This document shows positions 18,452-26,977 of a stretch of 64,000 nt of DNA, piece after piece; within the stretch, counting starts at the first letter, position 1, and every line of letters starts with the position of its first letter. Position numbers and translations under genes: made by a program. The notes beneath the pieces are model-generated. The model was given only the letters and a program-made list of their open reading frames with translations, made no database searches and had not been told where the DNA came from. This stretch comes from CAADGN01 sp035443945 (GTDB taxonomy: Bacteria; Planctomycetota; Phycisphaerae; Phycisphaerales; UBA1924), in contig DAOMNQ010000005.1 in the NCBI GenBank assembly GCA_035443945.1, positions 13,153 through 77,152 of the forward strand, written 5' to 3'.

Positions 18452-18763
18452 TCAGGTACCATCGTCCCGTCGCGCAGCCCGCTGACGCCCGGTCGGCAGT
18501 GCGTCTCGCGCTTCGACGCCGGGCCGGCTCGCGGCTTCTCGCTCCGCAAGCACGCGGGCTCCAGCGCGCAGTCGCATCCAGCACTCGACCGCGCGCTCGA
18601 ACGCGCGGACTTCGCCCCGAGTTGTGCATCGTTCGAGCCATCGGTCCACAAAGCGGTCGTAGTCGTCGCGCGGGATGCGCTCGTGGCGGCACAACTCGAC
18701 GAACTCGTCGTGCGCGTCGTCGAGCCACGGCGGCTGATTGACGGACGTCCGTGCCCGTCTCAT
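18452..18763 (-). CDS. Hypothetical protein, about 103 residues
   Basis: The central part looks like real protein: a helical, acidic stretch LDDAHDEFVELCRHERI followed by DDYDRFVDRWLERC and ERAVECWMRLRAGARVLAER. The N-terminus and last 20 residues are arginine-rich. The start is uncertain: ATG 18763 has AGGA about 11 bases upstream and ATG 18784 has none. A rho-independent terminator follows the stop at the expected distance, which supports the gene. No family recognised. Confidence 0.5.
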   Translation of the reverse strand: MRRARTSVNQPPWLDDAHDEFVELCRHERIPRDDYDRFVDRWLERCTTRGEVRAFERAVECWMRLRAGARVLAEREAASRPGVEARDALPTGRQRAARRDDGT

Positions 18764-18856
18764 GGCGTGCGTGTCCTGTGGCATAGGGACTGATGGTACC
18801 GGCTCCGCCGGCGGTCCGGCGGACGCAGGCGCCCCTACGCCCGGCTCGCGATCGTG

Positions 18857-18879
18857 CGGGGAGCGACCTTCGCTCCCCG
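18857..18879. repeat. Perfect intergenic hairpin
   Basis: CGGGGAGCGA and TCGCTCCCCG form a 10-bp perfect stem with a CCT loop. It lies between the gene starting at 18763 and the one ending at 19024. There is no U-tract on either strand, so it is not a classical terminator; it resembles the other short hairpins of the window in size. Confidence 0.6.
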
Positions 18880-19023
18880 TGCCCACGGGCCACGCATCGG
18901 CCCCATGGGCTCACGGTCTTGAGCCGCGAAGAGCGGCGTGTTGTGCGCAGTCATCGGGGGGTTCTCCTGTGGCGCGGTGCGCCGGTGGTCGTTGCTCCGT
19001 GAAATCGACGCCTGCCCGCCCTC

Positions 19024-19158
19024 TCAGGCGGTCCAGGTCGCCACTGTCCACACGATGGGCGTGATGGCGATCGCGCCGGCGACGGCACTGGCCGCGATCC
19101 ACCCCCACGGCCAGCGGCTGCCCCACCACGCACTCCCGTTCGTGTTGCGTTCGTTCAT
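19024..19158 (-). CDS. Small membrane protein, 44 residues
   Basis: This short gene has a strong start: AGGAGG lies 6 bases before the ATG at 19158. The product begins MNERNTNGSAWWGSRWPWGW and continues with one hydrophobic segment of about 23 residues (I-A-A-S-A-V-A-G-A-I-A-I-T-P-I-V-W) before the stop. A Trp-rich start followed by a single helix suggests a small inner-membrane protein. It begins 13 bases after another candidate small gene on the same strand. Confidence 0.6.
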   Translation of the reverse strand: MNERNTNGSAWWGSRWPWGWIAASAVAGAIAITPIVWTVATWTA

Positions 19159-19171
19159 TCGACACCTCCTG

Positions 19172-19372
19172 TCAAGCAGCGCGACCGCACGGCCGGATCA
19201 CGCGATCCGGGACCCTGCGGCCGGAAATCGACGCAGAAACGGACTGCGGACGAACGGCACTGCGACTGGCAATGCCATCGCCGTAGCCTCTGGCTCCCCA
19301 GCCTGCCGCATCGCTCGCGCGACGTGCCGCGGGGTTCGGCCTGCTCTCACGACTGCTTCCCCATCCGCTCAT
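19172..19372 (-). CDS. Candidate small protein, 66 residues
   Basis: GGGAGG lies 7 bases before the ATG at 19372, and the stop is 13 bases before the start of the 44-residue membrane protein gene, so the pair could form an operon. The sequence is rich in Ser, Arg, Ala and Gly with no recognisable domain and unremarkable codon bias. The start signal and position are the main support; it could be chance. Confidence 0.35.
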   Translation of the reverse strand: MSGWGSSRESRPNPAARRASDAAGWGARGYGDGIASRSAVRPQSVSASISGRRVPDRVIRPCGRAA

Positions 19373-19608
19373 GCCCGAACCTCCCTGAGCACATGCCCGA
19401 CGCGGGCGACTCATCAGGAAGGGGACGCTCGGAGTGTCGGAGCGCACGCCGGGGGGAAGAAAGGGTGCAGATCAGGTGATACACCCTGCTCTTGGCCTGA
19501 GCGACGCCCGTCGCACACGGGCATCAGAGCGATGCCAAGCGGCGCTGCTCTCTGCAGTCGCGGCGATCATGCGGCACGGATCGGAACATTGCGAGAGAGA
19601 GTCCTCCC

Positions 19609-19959
19609 TCACTCCTTTTCTTCGCCCGGATTCCTGCCTCGCGCCTCGCGCAACTCGTCGATCCCCGTCCGCTCCCACAGCGGCGTGCGCACCGAGTACG
19701 CCGCCCGGCAGATCACGTGGGCCGCCACCGGCGCGGTCAGGAACAGGAACGCGACGACCAGCAGCGCGCGCACGCTCACGCCCATCTCGCCGAAGTGGAC
19801 CGCCGCGGCCGCCACCAGGAACAGCACCCCCAGCGTCCCCGCCTTCGTCGAGGCCTGAAGCCGCGTGAACAGGTCCGGCATCCGCAGCACACCCACCGCG
19901 CCCAGCAGCCCGAAGACCGTCCCGACGATCAGCAGCGCAGCAACAATCGCGTCGTTCAC
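19609..19959 (-). CDS. mnhG: Na+/H+ antiporter subunit G
   Basis: A protein of 116 residues with three membrane segments, matching MnhG/MrpG/PhaG: GVLRMPDLFTRLQASTKAGT is the conserved segment after helix 1. It is the last gene of the operon and its ATG overlaps the mnhF stop by 4 bases (ATGA). MrpG is a small structural subunit of the multi-subunit cation/proton antiporter. Confidence 0.95.
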   Translation of the reverse strand: MNDAIVAALLIVGTVFGLLGAVGVLRMPDLFTRLQASTKAGTLGVLFLVAAAAVHFGEMGVSVRALLVVAFLFLTAPVAAHVICRAAYSVRTPLWERTGIDELREARGRNPGEEKE

Positions 19960-20243
19960 CTCGGCGTCCCCTTCTGCAGGTAGTACGCGAACGCCACCGT
20001 CCCCACGAACATCAGCAGCGCGATCACCACCGACACCATCATGTAGATCGGCTCGTCCTCCAGGATCGCGTACACCGCCGTCCCGCCCACAGCCAGCGTC
20101 CCGATCAGGTCCAGCGCGACCACCCGGTCCGGCAGGCTCGGCCCGCGCAGCAGACGGACCGACGCAAGCACAACCGACAGCCCGACCACCGCCATCACGG
20201 CGTGCAGCGTGTGCTCCAGAACCATCGCGCTCATCTCGTTCAT
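19956..20243 (-). CDS. mnhF: Na+/H+ antiporter subunit F
   Basis: A protein of 95 residues with three membrane segments. RLLRGPSLPDRVVALDLIGT is the conserved MnhF signature, carrying the Asp implicated in ion movement. I chose ATG 20243, which overlaps the end of mnhE by 4 bases; longer versions of the frame are antisense-like. It belongs to the seven-gene Mrp operon. Confidence 0.94.
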   Translation of the reverse strand: MNEMSAMVLEHTLHAVMAVVGLSVVLASVRLLRGPSLPDRVVALDLIGTLAVGGTAVYAILEDEPIYMMVSVVIALLMFVGTVAFAYYLQKGTPR

Positions 20244-20725
20244 CGCAAAGCCTTCAGCACACGCCGCTCGAACCCGGACTTGATGTCGTACCGCACCACC
20301 TCCGGGTCCGTGTACGACATCACGTGCACATACAGCGTCCGGCGACCCGTCCGCTCGCACTCCTCGATGTCCACGCTCAGCGTGCCCGGCGTCAGCGTGA
20401 TCAGGTTCGACAGCACCGTCAACTCCGTCTCGTTCATCGGCTCCAGAGGCACCGCGATCACTCCCGGACGCATCCGGTTCAGCGGCATCACCGTGTAGTA
20501 CGCCATCTTGAAGTTCGCCAGCACCAGTTCCACCACGAAATACAGCACCAGCCCGATCAACTCCCACGCGTCCCGGAAATACTTGTTCTCCTGCAGCACC
20601 GAACGCATCAGCAGCAGCACCACGAACCCGATCGCATACCCGACCGCCAGGCTCGGCGCGGAGAAGTTCTCCATCGTCGCCGCCCAGAGCAGCGCCAGCA
20701 CGATGTTCCAGATCACCAGCCTCAC
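20240..20725 (-). CDS. mnhE: Na+/H+ antiporter subunit E
   Basis: A protein of 161 residues. It has N-terminal membrane segments and the conserved soluble part N-L-I-T-L-T-P-G-T-L-S-V-D, then YVHVMSYTDPE, which define MnhE/MrpE. The start is GTG 20725, overlapping the mnhD stop (GTGA). MrpE is needed for assembly of the antiporter complex. Confidence 0.94.
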   Translation of the reverse strand: MRLVIWNIVLALLWAATMENFSAPSLAVGYAIGFVVLLLMRSVLQENKYFRDAWELIGLVLYFVVELVLANFKMAYYTVMPLNRMRPGVIAVPLEPMNETELTVLSNLITLTPGTLSVDIEECERTGRRTLYVHVMSYTDPEVVRYDIKSGFERRVLKALR

Positions 20726-22266
20726 GGCTCCACCCCCCCCTGCGCCGGCGTCACGAACGCCTCGCCGAGCGCCGCCCCGACGTACACCTCCGGGTTCAGC
20801 AACTGCCCGGCCGCCAACACCGAAAACTCGAACACCGGTTGCGCCGCCAGCCCGATCGCCACCGTGATGCCGGCCAGGACCGCGATCGGCGCCAGCATCC
20901 CCATCGGCGTGCGATCCGCCTTCGCCGGCGACTCGCCCTCTTTCACCTCGGGCGACTTCCAGAACGCCTCCGCCCAGATCTTCGTCATCGAGAACAGCGT
21001 CATGATCCCCACCAGCAGCGCGACCGCCACGTACACATACGCACGCTCGTCCAGAGCGGCGCGGATCAGGATCAGCTTCGCCCAGAACCCCGACAGCGGC
21101 GGCACCCCCGCCAGCGACATCGCCGGGATCATGAACAGGATCGCCACCAGCGGCGCGCTCGCGTACACCCCCACACGCCCGGCACGACCCAGGTCCGAAG
21201 TCCCGCGGATCCGGTGCGCCACACCCGCCACCAGGAACAGGTTCGCCTTCACCACGATGTGATGCACGATGTAGAAAACCGTCCCCGCCACCGCCAGCGG
21301 CGTCAGCAGCGCAACCCCGAGGATCATGTACCCGATCTGGCTGATGATGTGGAACGACAGGACCCGCCGGAACTCCGTCTGCGCCGCCGCCCCCAGCACG
21401 CCCGAGACCATCGTCAACGCCGCCACCCACAGCAGGATCGTGTGCGTGTACCCCGTGTCATGCACGAAGATCAGCGTGAACACACGCACGATCGCGTACA
21501 CCCCCACCTTCGTCAGCAGACCGGCGAACAACGCCGAAACCGCGAACGGCGGCGTGTGGTAACTCGCCGGCAGCCAGAAGAACAGCGGGAACACCGCCGC
21601 CTTGATCCCGAACGAGACCATGAACAGCATCGCCACGACCGTCACGACGTGCCCTCGGCCCTCCGCCACCGCCTCCGCCGCACGCACCGACAGGTGCGCC
21701 ATGTTCAGCGTCCCCAGCGTCCCGTAGAGCAGTCCCGACGCGGACAGGAAGATCGCCGACGAGATCAGGTTCAGCGTGACGTACTTGATCGCCCCCTCCA
21801 ACTGCCCCCGCTCGCTCCCCAGCGAAAGGAGCACGAACGACGACAGCAGGAGAATCTCGAAGCACACGTACAGGTTGAAGATGTCCCCGGTCAGGAACGC
21901 CCCGCACACCCCCGCCAGCAGCACGTGCGTCAGCGGGTAGTACAGGAACCGCTTGCGCGGCAGGTCCACGCTCGCCACCGAATACACCACCACCGCCAGC
22001 CCCGTCACCGCCGCCAGCAGCACCATGATCGCCCCGAACGCGTCCGCGACGAACGTGATCCCGAACGGAGCGCTCCACCCGCCCGCGTCCATCGTCAGGA
22101 TCTCGCCCGTCGCCGTCCGCGCCACCAGCCCGACCGCCACAACGAGCAGCGCCACCGCCCCCGCAACGCTCACCGTCTGCTGCGCGCGCAGCGACCGGTG
22201 CCCCAGCATGCCCAGGCACGCCGTCCCCAGCGGGATCAGCACCGGCAGAATCGGCAACGCGCTCAA
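20722..22266 (-). CDS. mnhD: Na+/H+ antiporter subunit D
   Basis: A protein of 514 residues with about 14 membrane segments, homologous to the proton-pumping subunits NuoM/NuoN of complex I. Conserved parts include NLYVCFEILLLSSFVLLSLG (the key Glu of helix 5), a Lys-bearing G-I-K-A-A-V-F-P-L-F-F-W-L-P stretch, and VLSFHIISQIGYM. With MnhA it forms the ion-translocating core. It overlaps mnhC and mnhE by 4 bases. Confidence 0.96.
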   Translation of the reverse strand: MSALPILPVLIPLGTACLGMLGHRSLRAQQTVSVAGAVALLVVAVGLVARTATGEILTMDAGGWSAPFGITFVADAFGAIMVLLAAVTGLAVVVYSVASVDLPRKRFLYYPLTHVLLAGVCGAFLTGDIFNLYVCFEILLLSSFVLLSLGSERGQLEGAIKYVTLNLISSAIFLSASGLLYGTLGTLNMAHLSVRAAEAVAEGRGHVVTVVAMLFMVSFGIKAAVFPLFFWLPASYHTPPFAVSALFAGLLTKVGVYAIVRVFTLIFVHDTGYTHTILLWVAALTMVSGVLGAAAQTEFRRVLSFHIISQIGYMILGVALLTPLAVAGTVFYIVHHIVVKANLFLVAGVAHRIRGTSDLGRAGRVGVYASAPLVAILFMIPAMSLAGVPPLSGFWAKLILIRAALDERAYVYVAVALLVGIMTLFSMTKIWAEAFWKSPEVKEGESPAKADRTPMGMLAPIAVLAGITVAIGLAAQPVFEFSVLAAGQLLNPEVYVGAALGEAFVTPAQGGVEP

Positions 22267-22610
22267 TGGTCCGTCCCCGTGAACTCGTCCGTGTCGTCCG
22301 TCCCCACCGCCATGTACGCCCGGCTCACCAGCACCATCATGAACGCCACCACCCCGAACCCGATCACGATCGCCGTCAGGATCAACGCCTGCGGCACCGG
22401 GTCCGCGTGCGGCGTCTCCGGCGCGAGCGCACCCGCCTCCACCAGCGGCGCCTGCGCCCGCACCAGCCCCCCCGACGCAAAGATCAGCAGGTTCGCCCCG
22501 TGGCTCAGCAGGATCAGACCCATGATCAACTTCACGATGCTCCGACGAACGATCAGGTAGATCCCCGCCGCGAACAGCCCGCCCACCAGCAACGCAAGAA
22601 GGAGTTTCAC
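22263..22610 (-). CDS. mnhC: Na+/H+ antiporter subunit C
   Basis: A protein of 115 residues with three membrane segments, homologous to NuoK: GLILLSHGANLLIFASGG and DPVPQALILTAIVIGFG are family signatures. It starts at GTG 22610 with AAGGAG upstream (inside mnhB's end) and overlaps mnhB by 4 bases. Confidence 0.95.
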   Translation of the reverse strand: MKLLLALLVGGLFAAGIYLIVRRSIVKLIMGLILLSHGANLLIFASGGLVRAQAPLVEAGALAPETPHADPVPQALILTAIVIGFGVVAFMMVLVSRAYMAVGTDDTDEFTGTDH

Positions 22611-23026
22611 GCGTTCTCCTCCAGCAGCGAGAGCACGATCGTCATCACCACGCCGATCACCACGAAGTACACCCCGATGTCGAACACCAGCGGCGTCCCC
22701 ACCTTCACCTCCCCGAAACCCGGGAACGGCACGCTCACCCACAGCCCGGTCAGGAACGGCTGACCCGACGCAAGCGCCAGGCTCCCCGCCACCAGCGCGA
22801 ACGCAAGACCAAGCGCCATCACCACCACCAGGTCCGCGCGCAGCGCGGTCCGCGTCGCACGCGGCCCGAACGCCATCCCGTGCAGCGCGAACCCCGCCGC
22901 GCCGATCAGGCCGCCGATGAACCCACCCCCGGGCTTGTTGTGCCCCTGGAGCATCACCACGATCGAGAACACCAGCAGCAGCGGCAGCAGGTACCGCGTC
23001 GCCGTCTGGAGGATCGTCGAGTTCAT
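22607..23026 (-). CDS. mnhB: Na+/H+ antiporter subunit B
   Basis: A protein of 139 residues with four membrane segments. The pattern G-H-N-K-P-G-G-G-F-I-G-G-L-I near residue 29 is the MnhB/MrpB signature. It overlaps mnhA by 4 bases (ATGA) and mnhC by 4 bases. MrpB is an accessory subunit of the antiporter complex. Confidence 0.95.
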   Translation of the reverse strand: MNSTILQTATRYLLPLLLVFSIVVMLQGHNKPGGGFIGGLIGAAGFALHGMAFGPRATRTALRADLVVVMALGLAFALVAGSLALASGQPFLTGLWVSVPFPGFGEVKVGTPLVFDIGVYFVVIGVVMTIVLSLLEENA

Positions 23027-25383
23027 CCCTCGCCCCCCCTCTCCCCGCCCGTGGACGCTCCCTCGCGCGTCGTCGGGTCCAGTTTCATCAACGCGTACAC
23101 GCCCACCGCCGCCACCACCAGCACCACGATCTCGCCCAGCGTGTCCAGCGCGCGGAAATCAACCAGAATCACGTTCACCACGTTCCGCCCGTGCGCCAGC
23201 CCGTAACTGTTCGCGGCGTAGTAGTCCGACACCGTCATGTCCGGCCGATGGTCCGCCACCACCAGCACCAGCCCCGCCATCGCCGCCCCGCCCGCCAGCG
23301 CGACCACAAGGTCCCGCGCCTTCTCCCGGCGCGCCGAGAAACTCCGGAAGTCCGGCAGCATGTAGAACACCAGAACCAGCAGCACCACCGCCAGCGTCTC
23401 GATGCACACCTGCGTCAACGCCAGGTCCGGCGCGCCGAACAGCACGAAGATGATCGCGATCCCGTACCCCACCAGCCCAAGACCCGCGATCGCCGCCAGA
23501 CGGTTCCGCGCCACCGCAGTGAACCACGCCCCGATCAGGATCAAGAGCACAAGCCCGATCTCGTAGGGCCGCGCGTCACCGATGTCCGGCAGCGCATCCA
23601 GCGGCCTGCGCAGCATGAACGTCGCCCCGACCGCCAGCACGATCACCCCGAACGTGATGAACGCGTACCGCCGCAGCGAGCCAGACTGCAAGACCCGCGT
23701 CTGCGCGTCCGCGAACCCCAGCAACGCCGCCAGCGCATGCTCGTACAGCCGCGACGGCCCGATCGCGTCCAGCGGCCTCGTCGCCGGCCCCGCAAGCCCC
23801 ACGATCGCCCACTGCCCCCGGAACAACGCCACGCCAAGCACGAGCGCGCCCGCGCTCAACGCCAGCGCGAGGTTCAGCCCGTGCCACAACGCCACGTGCG
23901 GGTGCGCCTGCGCTCCCAGCGCGGCGGACGCCGCCGGCTCGACCAGCGGCGTCGCGATCAACCCAGGCGCCACCGACGCCCCAAGCCCGAGCAGCGCCAG
24001 CACGCCCGGCCCCAGCAGCAGCGACGCCGGCGGCTCGTGCGCCTCGCGCTTCGTCTCGCGCTTTGCCCCGAAGAACGGCGCGAACCCCACCCGCAGCGCC
24101 ACCGCCACACCCAGCGCGGCCGCCGCCACGAACACCGCCGCCAGCGCATACCCCTCCCGCCCCAGGTCCGCGTCCGGCAGGACCGCCTTGATCGCCAGTT
24201 CCTTCGCGATGAACCCCACCAGCGGCGGAACCCCCGCCATCGACAGCGCGGCGAGCGCGGCCGCGGCCGCCAGCAGCGGCATGGACCGGCTCAGCCCGCC
24301 GAGGTTCCTCACGTCCTTCTCGCCCGTCTCGTGGTCGATCGCTCCCGCTACCATGAACAGCGCGCCCTTGTAGAACGCGTGCGCCAGCAGGAAAACCATC
24401 GCCGCCTCCACCGCGTACGTCGTCCCCACCCCCAGCGCCATCACGATCGTTCCCAGCGCGCTCACCGTCGAGTACGCCAGGATCAGTTTCATCACCGTCT
24501 GCCGGAACGCCAGCCACGCCCCGACCACCATCGTCGCCGCCCCGAACCACGTCAGCAGACCGTTCCACAACTCGCTCTCGCCCAGCGCAGGCGTCAGACG
24601 CGCCAGCAGATAAATCCCCGCCTTCACCATCGTCGAGGAGTGCAGGTACGCGCTCACCGGCGTCGGCGCGGCCATCGCCGACGGCAGCCAGAAATGGAAC
24701 GGAAACTGCGCCGACTTCGTGAACGCACCGAACACCAGCAACAGCACGATCGGCACTTACANNNNNNNNNNNNNNNNNNNNNNNNNNNNNNNNNNNNNNN
24801 NNNNNNNNNACAACTGCGATATCCGCATCTCACCCGCCGCCGACCCCAGCAGCAACGCCCCCGCCAGGATCGCAAGCCCCCCCAGCCCCGTCACCAGCAG
24901 CGCCTGCAGCGCGGACTTGCGCGCCTTCGCGTCCGCGTGCTCGAACCCGATCAGCAGGTACGAACTGATGCTCGTCAACTCCCAGAACACAAACAGCACG
25001 ATCAGGTTGTCCGCCAGCACCACCCCCAGCATCGACCCCATGAACATCAGCAGGTAGGCGTAGATGCGCCCCAGGTGCCGATGCCCCGCCAGGTACCCGC
25101 CCGCGTACACGAAGATCGCCGCCCCAATCCCCGCGATCAGCGTCGCCATCAGCAGCGACAACCCGTCCAGCCGCAGGTCAAGGTTCGCGCCAAGCCCCGG
25201 CGCCCACACGTGCGACTCGACCACCACCCCATCGCCCCGACCCGCCAGCAACAGGAACAGCGCGGCCAGCGACGCCGGTAACACAGCGATCGCCCAGCCC
25301 GAAAACCGCCCCAGCGCACGGTGAATCACCGGCGCGAAGGGCGCGAGGAAAAACCCCGAAAGCACCGCGATCAGCAGCAGCAA
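23023..25383 (-). CDS. mnhA: Na+/H+ antiporter subunit A, interrupted by an assembly gap
   Basis: The first gene of the Mrp operon, about 785 residues, homologous to NuoL plus the C-terminal NuoJ-like part of MrpA. Visible motifs: NLIVLFVFWELTSISSYLLIG, then after the gap FGAFTKSAQFPFHFWLPSAM, A-P-T-P-V-S-A-Y-L-H-S, and the C-terminal F-R-A-L-D-T-L-G-E. A run of N at 24762-24809 cuts the gene, and the codon at 24759-24757 next to it reads TAA in frame; this is most likely an assembly-edge error. The start is probably TTG 25383, with GGGGAA 7 bases upstream; ATT 25389 is an alternative. The complex exchanges cytoplasmic Na+ for external H+ and serves pH and salt homeostasis. Confidence 0.9.
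24762..24809. other. Assembly gap (48 N) inside mnhA
   Basis: These 48 bases are all N. Both flanks translate as MnhA in the same frame, so the gap length is at least consistent modulo 3, but the base calls at its left edge create a stop codon. Confidence 0.99.
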
Positions 25384-25430
25384 TGCAATGTTCCCCGCCC
25401 GGCCGACGCACGATGCGCCGCCCCGCCCGC

Positions 25431-25436
25431 ATAATA
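25431..25436 (-). promoter_or_regulatory. Candidate -10 element of the mnh operon
   Basis: Read on the minus strand, TATTAT stands out in very GC-rich surroundings 48 bases upstream of the mnhA start. No good -35 hexamer lies 16-18 bases before it. This is the only AT-rich patch between mnhA and the upstream repressor gene. Confidence 0.35.
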
Positions 25437-25460
25437 CTGTCCGGCGCAGGATCGTGCGGT

Positions 25461-25483
25461 GGCACAGGCGTCCCGCCTGTGCC
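25461..25483. repeat. Perfect hairpin GGCACAGGCG-TCC-CGCCTGTGCC
   Basis: A 10-bp perfect stem with a TCC loop, located 17 bases past the stop of the repressor gene. It has no U-tract. The size and TCC loop match the other dispersed hairpin family of the window, though the stem sequence differs. Confidence 0.75.
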
Positions 25484-25499
25484 TCCCCCCACACCCCGC

Positions 25500-26318
25500 T
25501 CAAGCGATCGACCGCATCACCGACACCGCCGGATACAGCCCCGCCACGTGCTCGCGCGCCAGCACCCGCGGCGGATACAACGGGTTCAGCGGCTGCAACC
25601 GGATCAACTCCCGCCCCGCCGCGTCCCGCTCCAGGTACACACGCTTGAACGTCGTCTCGTGGTCCGGCTCGATCCGCGCGAAACAATCCGCCCCCGAACG
25701 CACCGACCGCGCCGGGCTGAACACCACCACGTCCCCCTCCCGATACTCCGGCAGCATCGAATCGCCCACCACCCGCGCCGCGAACGCGTCCGGGTCCGCG
25801 AGGTCCGGGCACCGCACGTACTCGTCCGCCACCCGCGCCGGATACCCCAGGTCCGTGAACTCACGCGGATACCCCGCCGCCACCCGGTTGATCACCGGCA
25901 CCTCGAACGGCAGCGCGACCGGCTCCGGCGACGACGGCGCAAGCCGCTCGATCAGCCGCCGCAACTCCCCCGACCGGTACGCATCGTCGAGCGAACCCGC
26001 CAGCAAACCCGCCAGCCGCTGCGCCGCCGCGCGGTCCTCGCGAAGCGTCCCCAACTCGCGCCGAATCGCCGGCGTCGCCGTCTCCCACCCCGCCGCACGC
26101 ACCAGCGTCTCCGGCTTCAGAAACAACGCCTCTTCCAGCCGGCGCAGCAGCGCCTCGCTCGGCGGCCCGCACCGCGAGTTCTCCACCGCCGACAGGTAAC
26201 TCTTCGAGCACCCCACACGCTCCGCGAGTTGTTCCAGCGTCAGACGCCGCGCCCGGCGCGCGCCATGGATCAGGTCGCCCGCGCTCTTTCCGGGTTGAGT
26301 CGGATTCCGTTCGGTCAT
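25500..26318 (-). CDS. CI/LexA-like repressor: XRE HTH plus S24 peptidase domain
   Basis: A protein of 272 residues. An N-terminal Cro/CI-type HTH (about residues 14-65: LIHGARRARRLTLEQLAERV, then CSKSYLSAVENSRCGP) is joined by a helical linker to a C-terminal S24 domain. That domain has the nucleophile Ser at about 187 in VVGDSMLPEYREGD and a plausible general-base Lys at about 223 in TTFKRVYLE. Such proteins repress phage or SOS-like genes and cut themselves when RecA filaments form. I chose ATG 26318; longer frames upstream run through the AT-rich regulatory region. It is transcribed away from the terminase operon, as CI repressors usually are. Confidence 0.9.
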   Translation of the reverse strand: MTERNPTQPGKSAGDLIHGARRARRLTLEQLAERVGCSKSYLSAVENSRCGPPSEALLRRLEEALFLKPETLVRAAGWETATPAIRRELGTLREDRAAAQRLAGLLAGSLDDAYRSGELRRLIERLAPSSPEPVALPFEVPVINRVAAGYPREFTDLGYPARVADEYVRCPDLADPDAFAARVVGDSMLPEYREGDVVVFSPARSVRSGADCFARIEPDHETTFKRVYLERDAAGRELIRLQPLNPLYPPRVLAREHVAGLYPAVSVMRSIA

Positions 26319-26518
26319 CGTCTGCCCGCGATCACCCTCACACGGCGACAAATAGCCAGGCATCGCCCGTTCCTGTGCGCCGGTTTGAGGATGTACCATA
26401 CAAAGGCCTTGCGGACTTTCCATCAAGTTGCGAATATTGGCATCAAGTTCAATGAATAGTGAACACACATCCGCGTGGCGTGTCAAGACCAATCCCCACG
26501 AAATCGAGGAGTTACACG
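26319..26518. promoter_or_regulatory. Divergent control region with direct repeats
   Basis: These 200 bases separate the repressor gene from the operon it probably controls. The part from 26395 to 26465 is much richer in A+T than its surroundings. The 9-mer CATCAAGTT occurs at 26421-26429 and again at 26441-26449, exactly 20 bases apart, two helical turns. A TTGCGA at 26428-26433 with AATGAAT 17 bases on could be a plus-strand promoter overlapping the repeats, and TTGATG on the minus strand another. Binding by the S24 repressor is inferred from position only. Confidence 0.5.
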
Positions 26519-26977
26519 ATGAAAACCGCGTTCCGGGGCACCAGGGCCTTTGATCCAATGGAAACCCTTGATCTGCGTCGCAAACGCCGACGCGACCAGG
26601 CCGAGATCACCCTCGACCGCGCCCGCCATCTCCCCCCTGAGGATCGCGTTCTCATCGAAGCCGTCTTCCGCGACGGCCGCCCGGTTGCCGAACTCGCCGC
26701 CCTCATCGCGGGGGATGCGTGCGAGTCCGATCGGACCGCTCACGCCCGCGGACTCCGTCGGCGCATCCGCCGACTCACCGCCCGCCTCCTCTCTCGCGAG
26801 TTCGCGTTCGTCGCCGAGCAACTCTCCGACTGGTCTCCCACCCGCCGTCGCGTCGCAACCGCCTGCATCCTCCACGGGCGGTCCATCCGCGACGCCGCCG
26901 CCGAACTCCGCGTCTCCCTCCACACCGTTCGACGCCACCGCGCCGCCATCGCCGAACTCGTGGAGGCCTGGTCGTGA
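26519..26977 (+). CDS. Small protein with two sigma-region-4-like HTH segments
   Basis: A protein of 152 residues. Two similar segments are visible: LPPEDRVLIEAVFRDGRPVA at about residue 38, and WSPTRRRVATACILHGRSIR at about residue 105, which continues into A-A-A-E-L-R-V-S-L-H-T-V-R-R-H. Both resemble sigma-70 region 4 HTHs; the linker is Arg-rich. It may be a DNA-binding regulator or, given the terminase downstream, a small-terminase-like DNA recogniser; neither is shown. The ATG at 26519 follows GAGGAG by 8 bases. Its stop overlaps the GTG start of the next gene. Confidence 0.75.
   Translation: MKTAFRGTRAFDPMETLDLRRKRRRDQAEITLDRARHLPPEDRVLIEAVFRDGRPVAELAALIAGDACESDRTAHARGLRRRIRRLTARLLSREFAFVAEQLSDWSPTRRRVATACILHGRSIRDAAAELRVSLHTVRRHRAAIAELVEAWS

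Noticed and set aside
18857..18879. Rho-independent terminator
   Set aside because: The stem is strong, but no U-tract follows on either strand.
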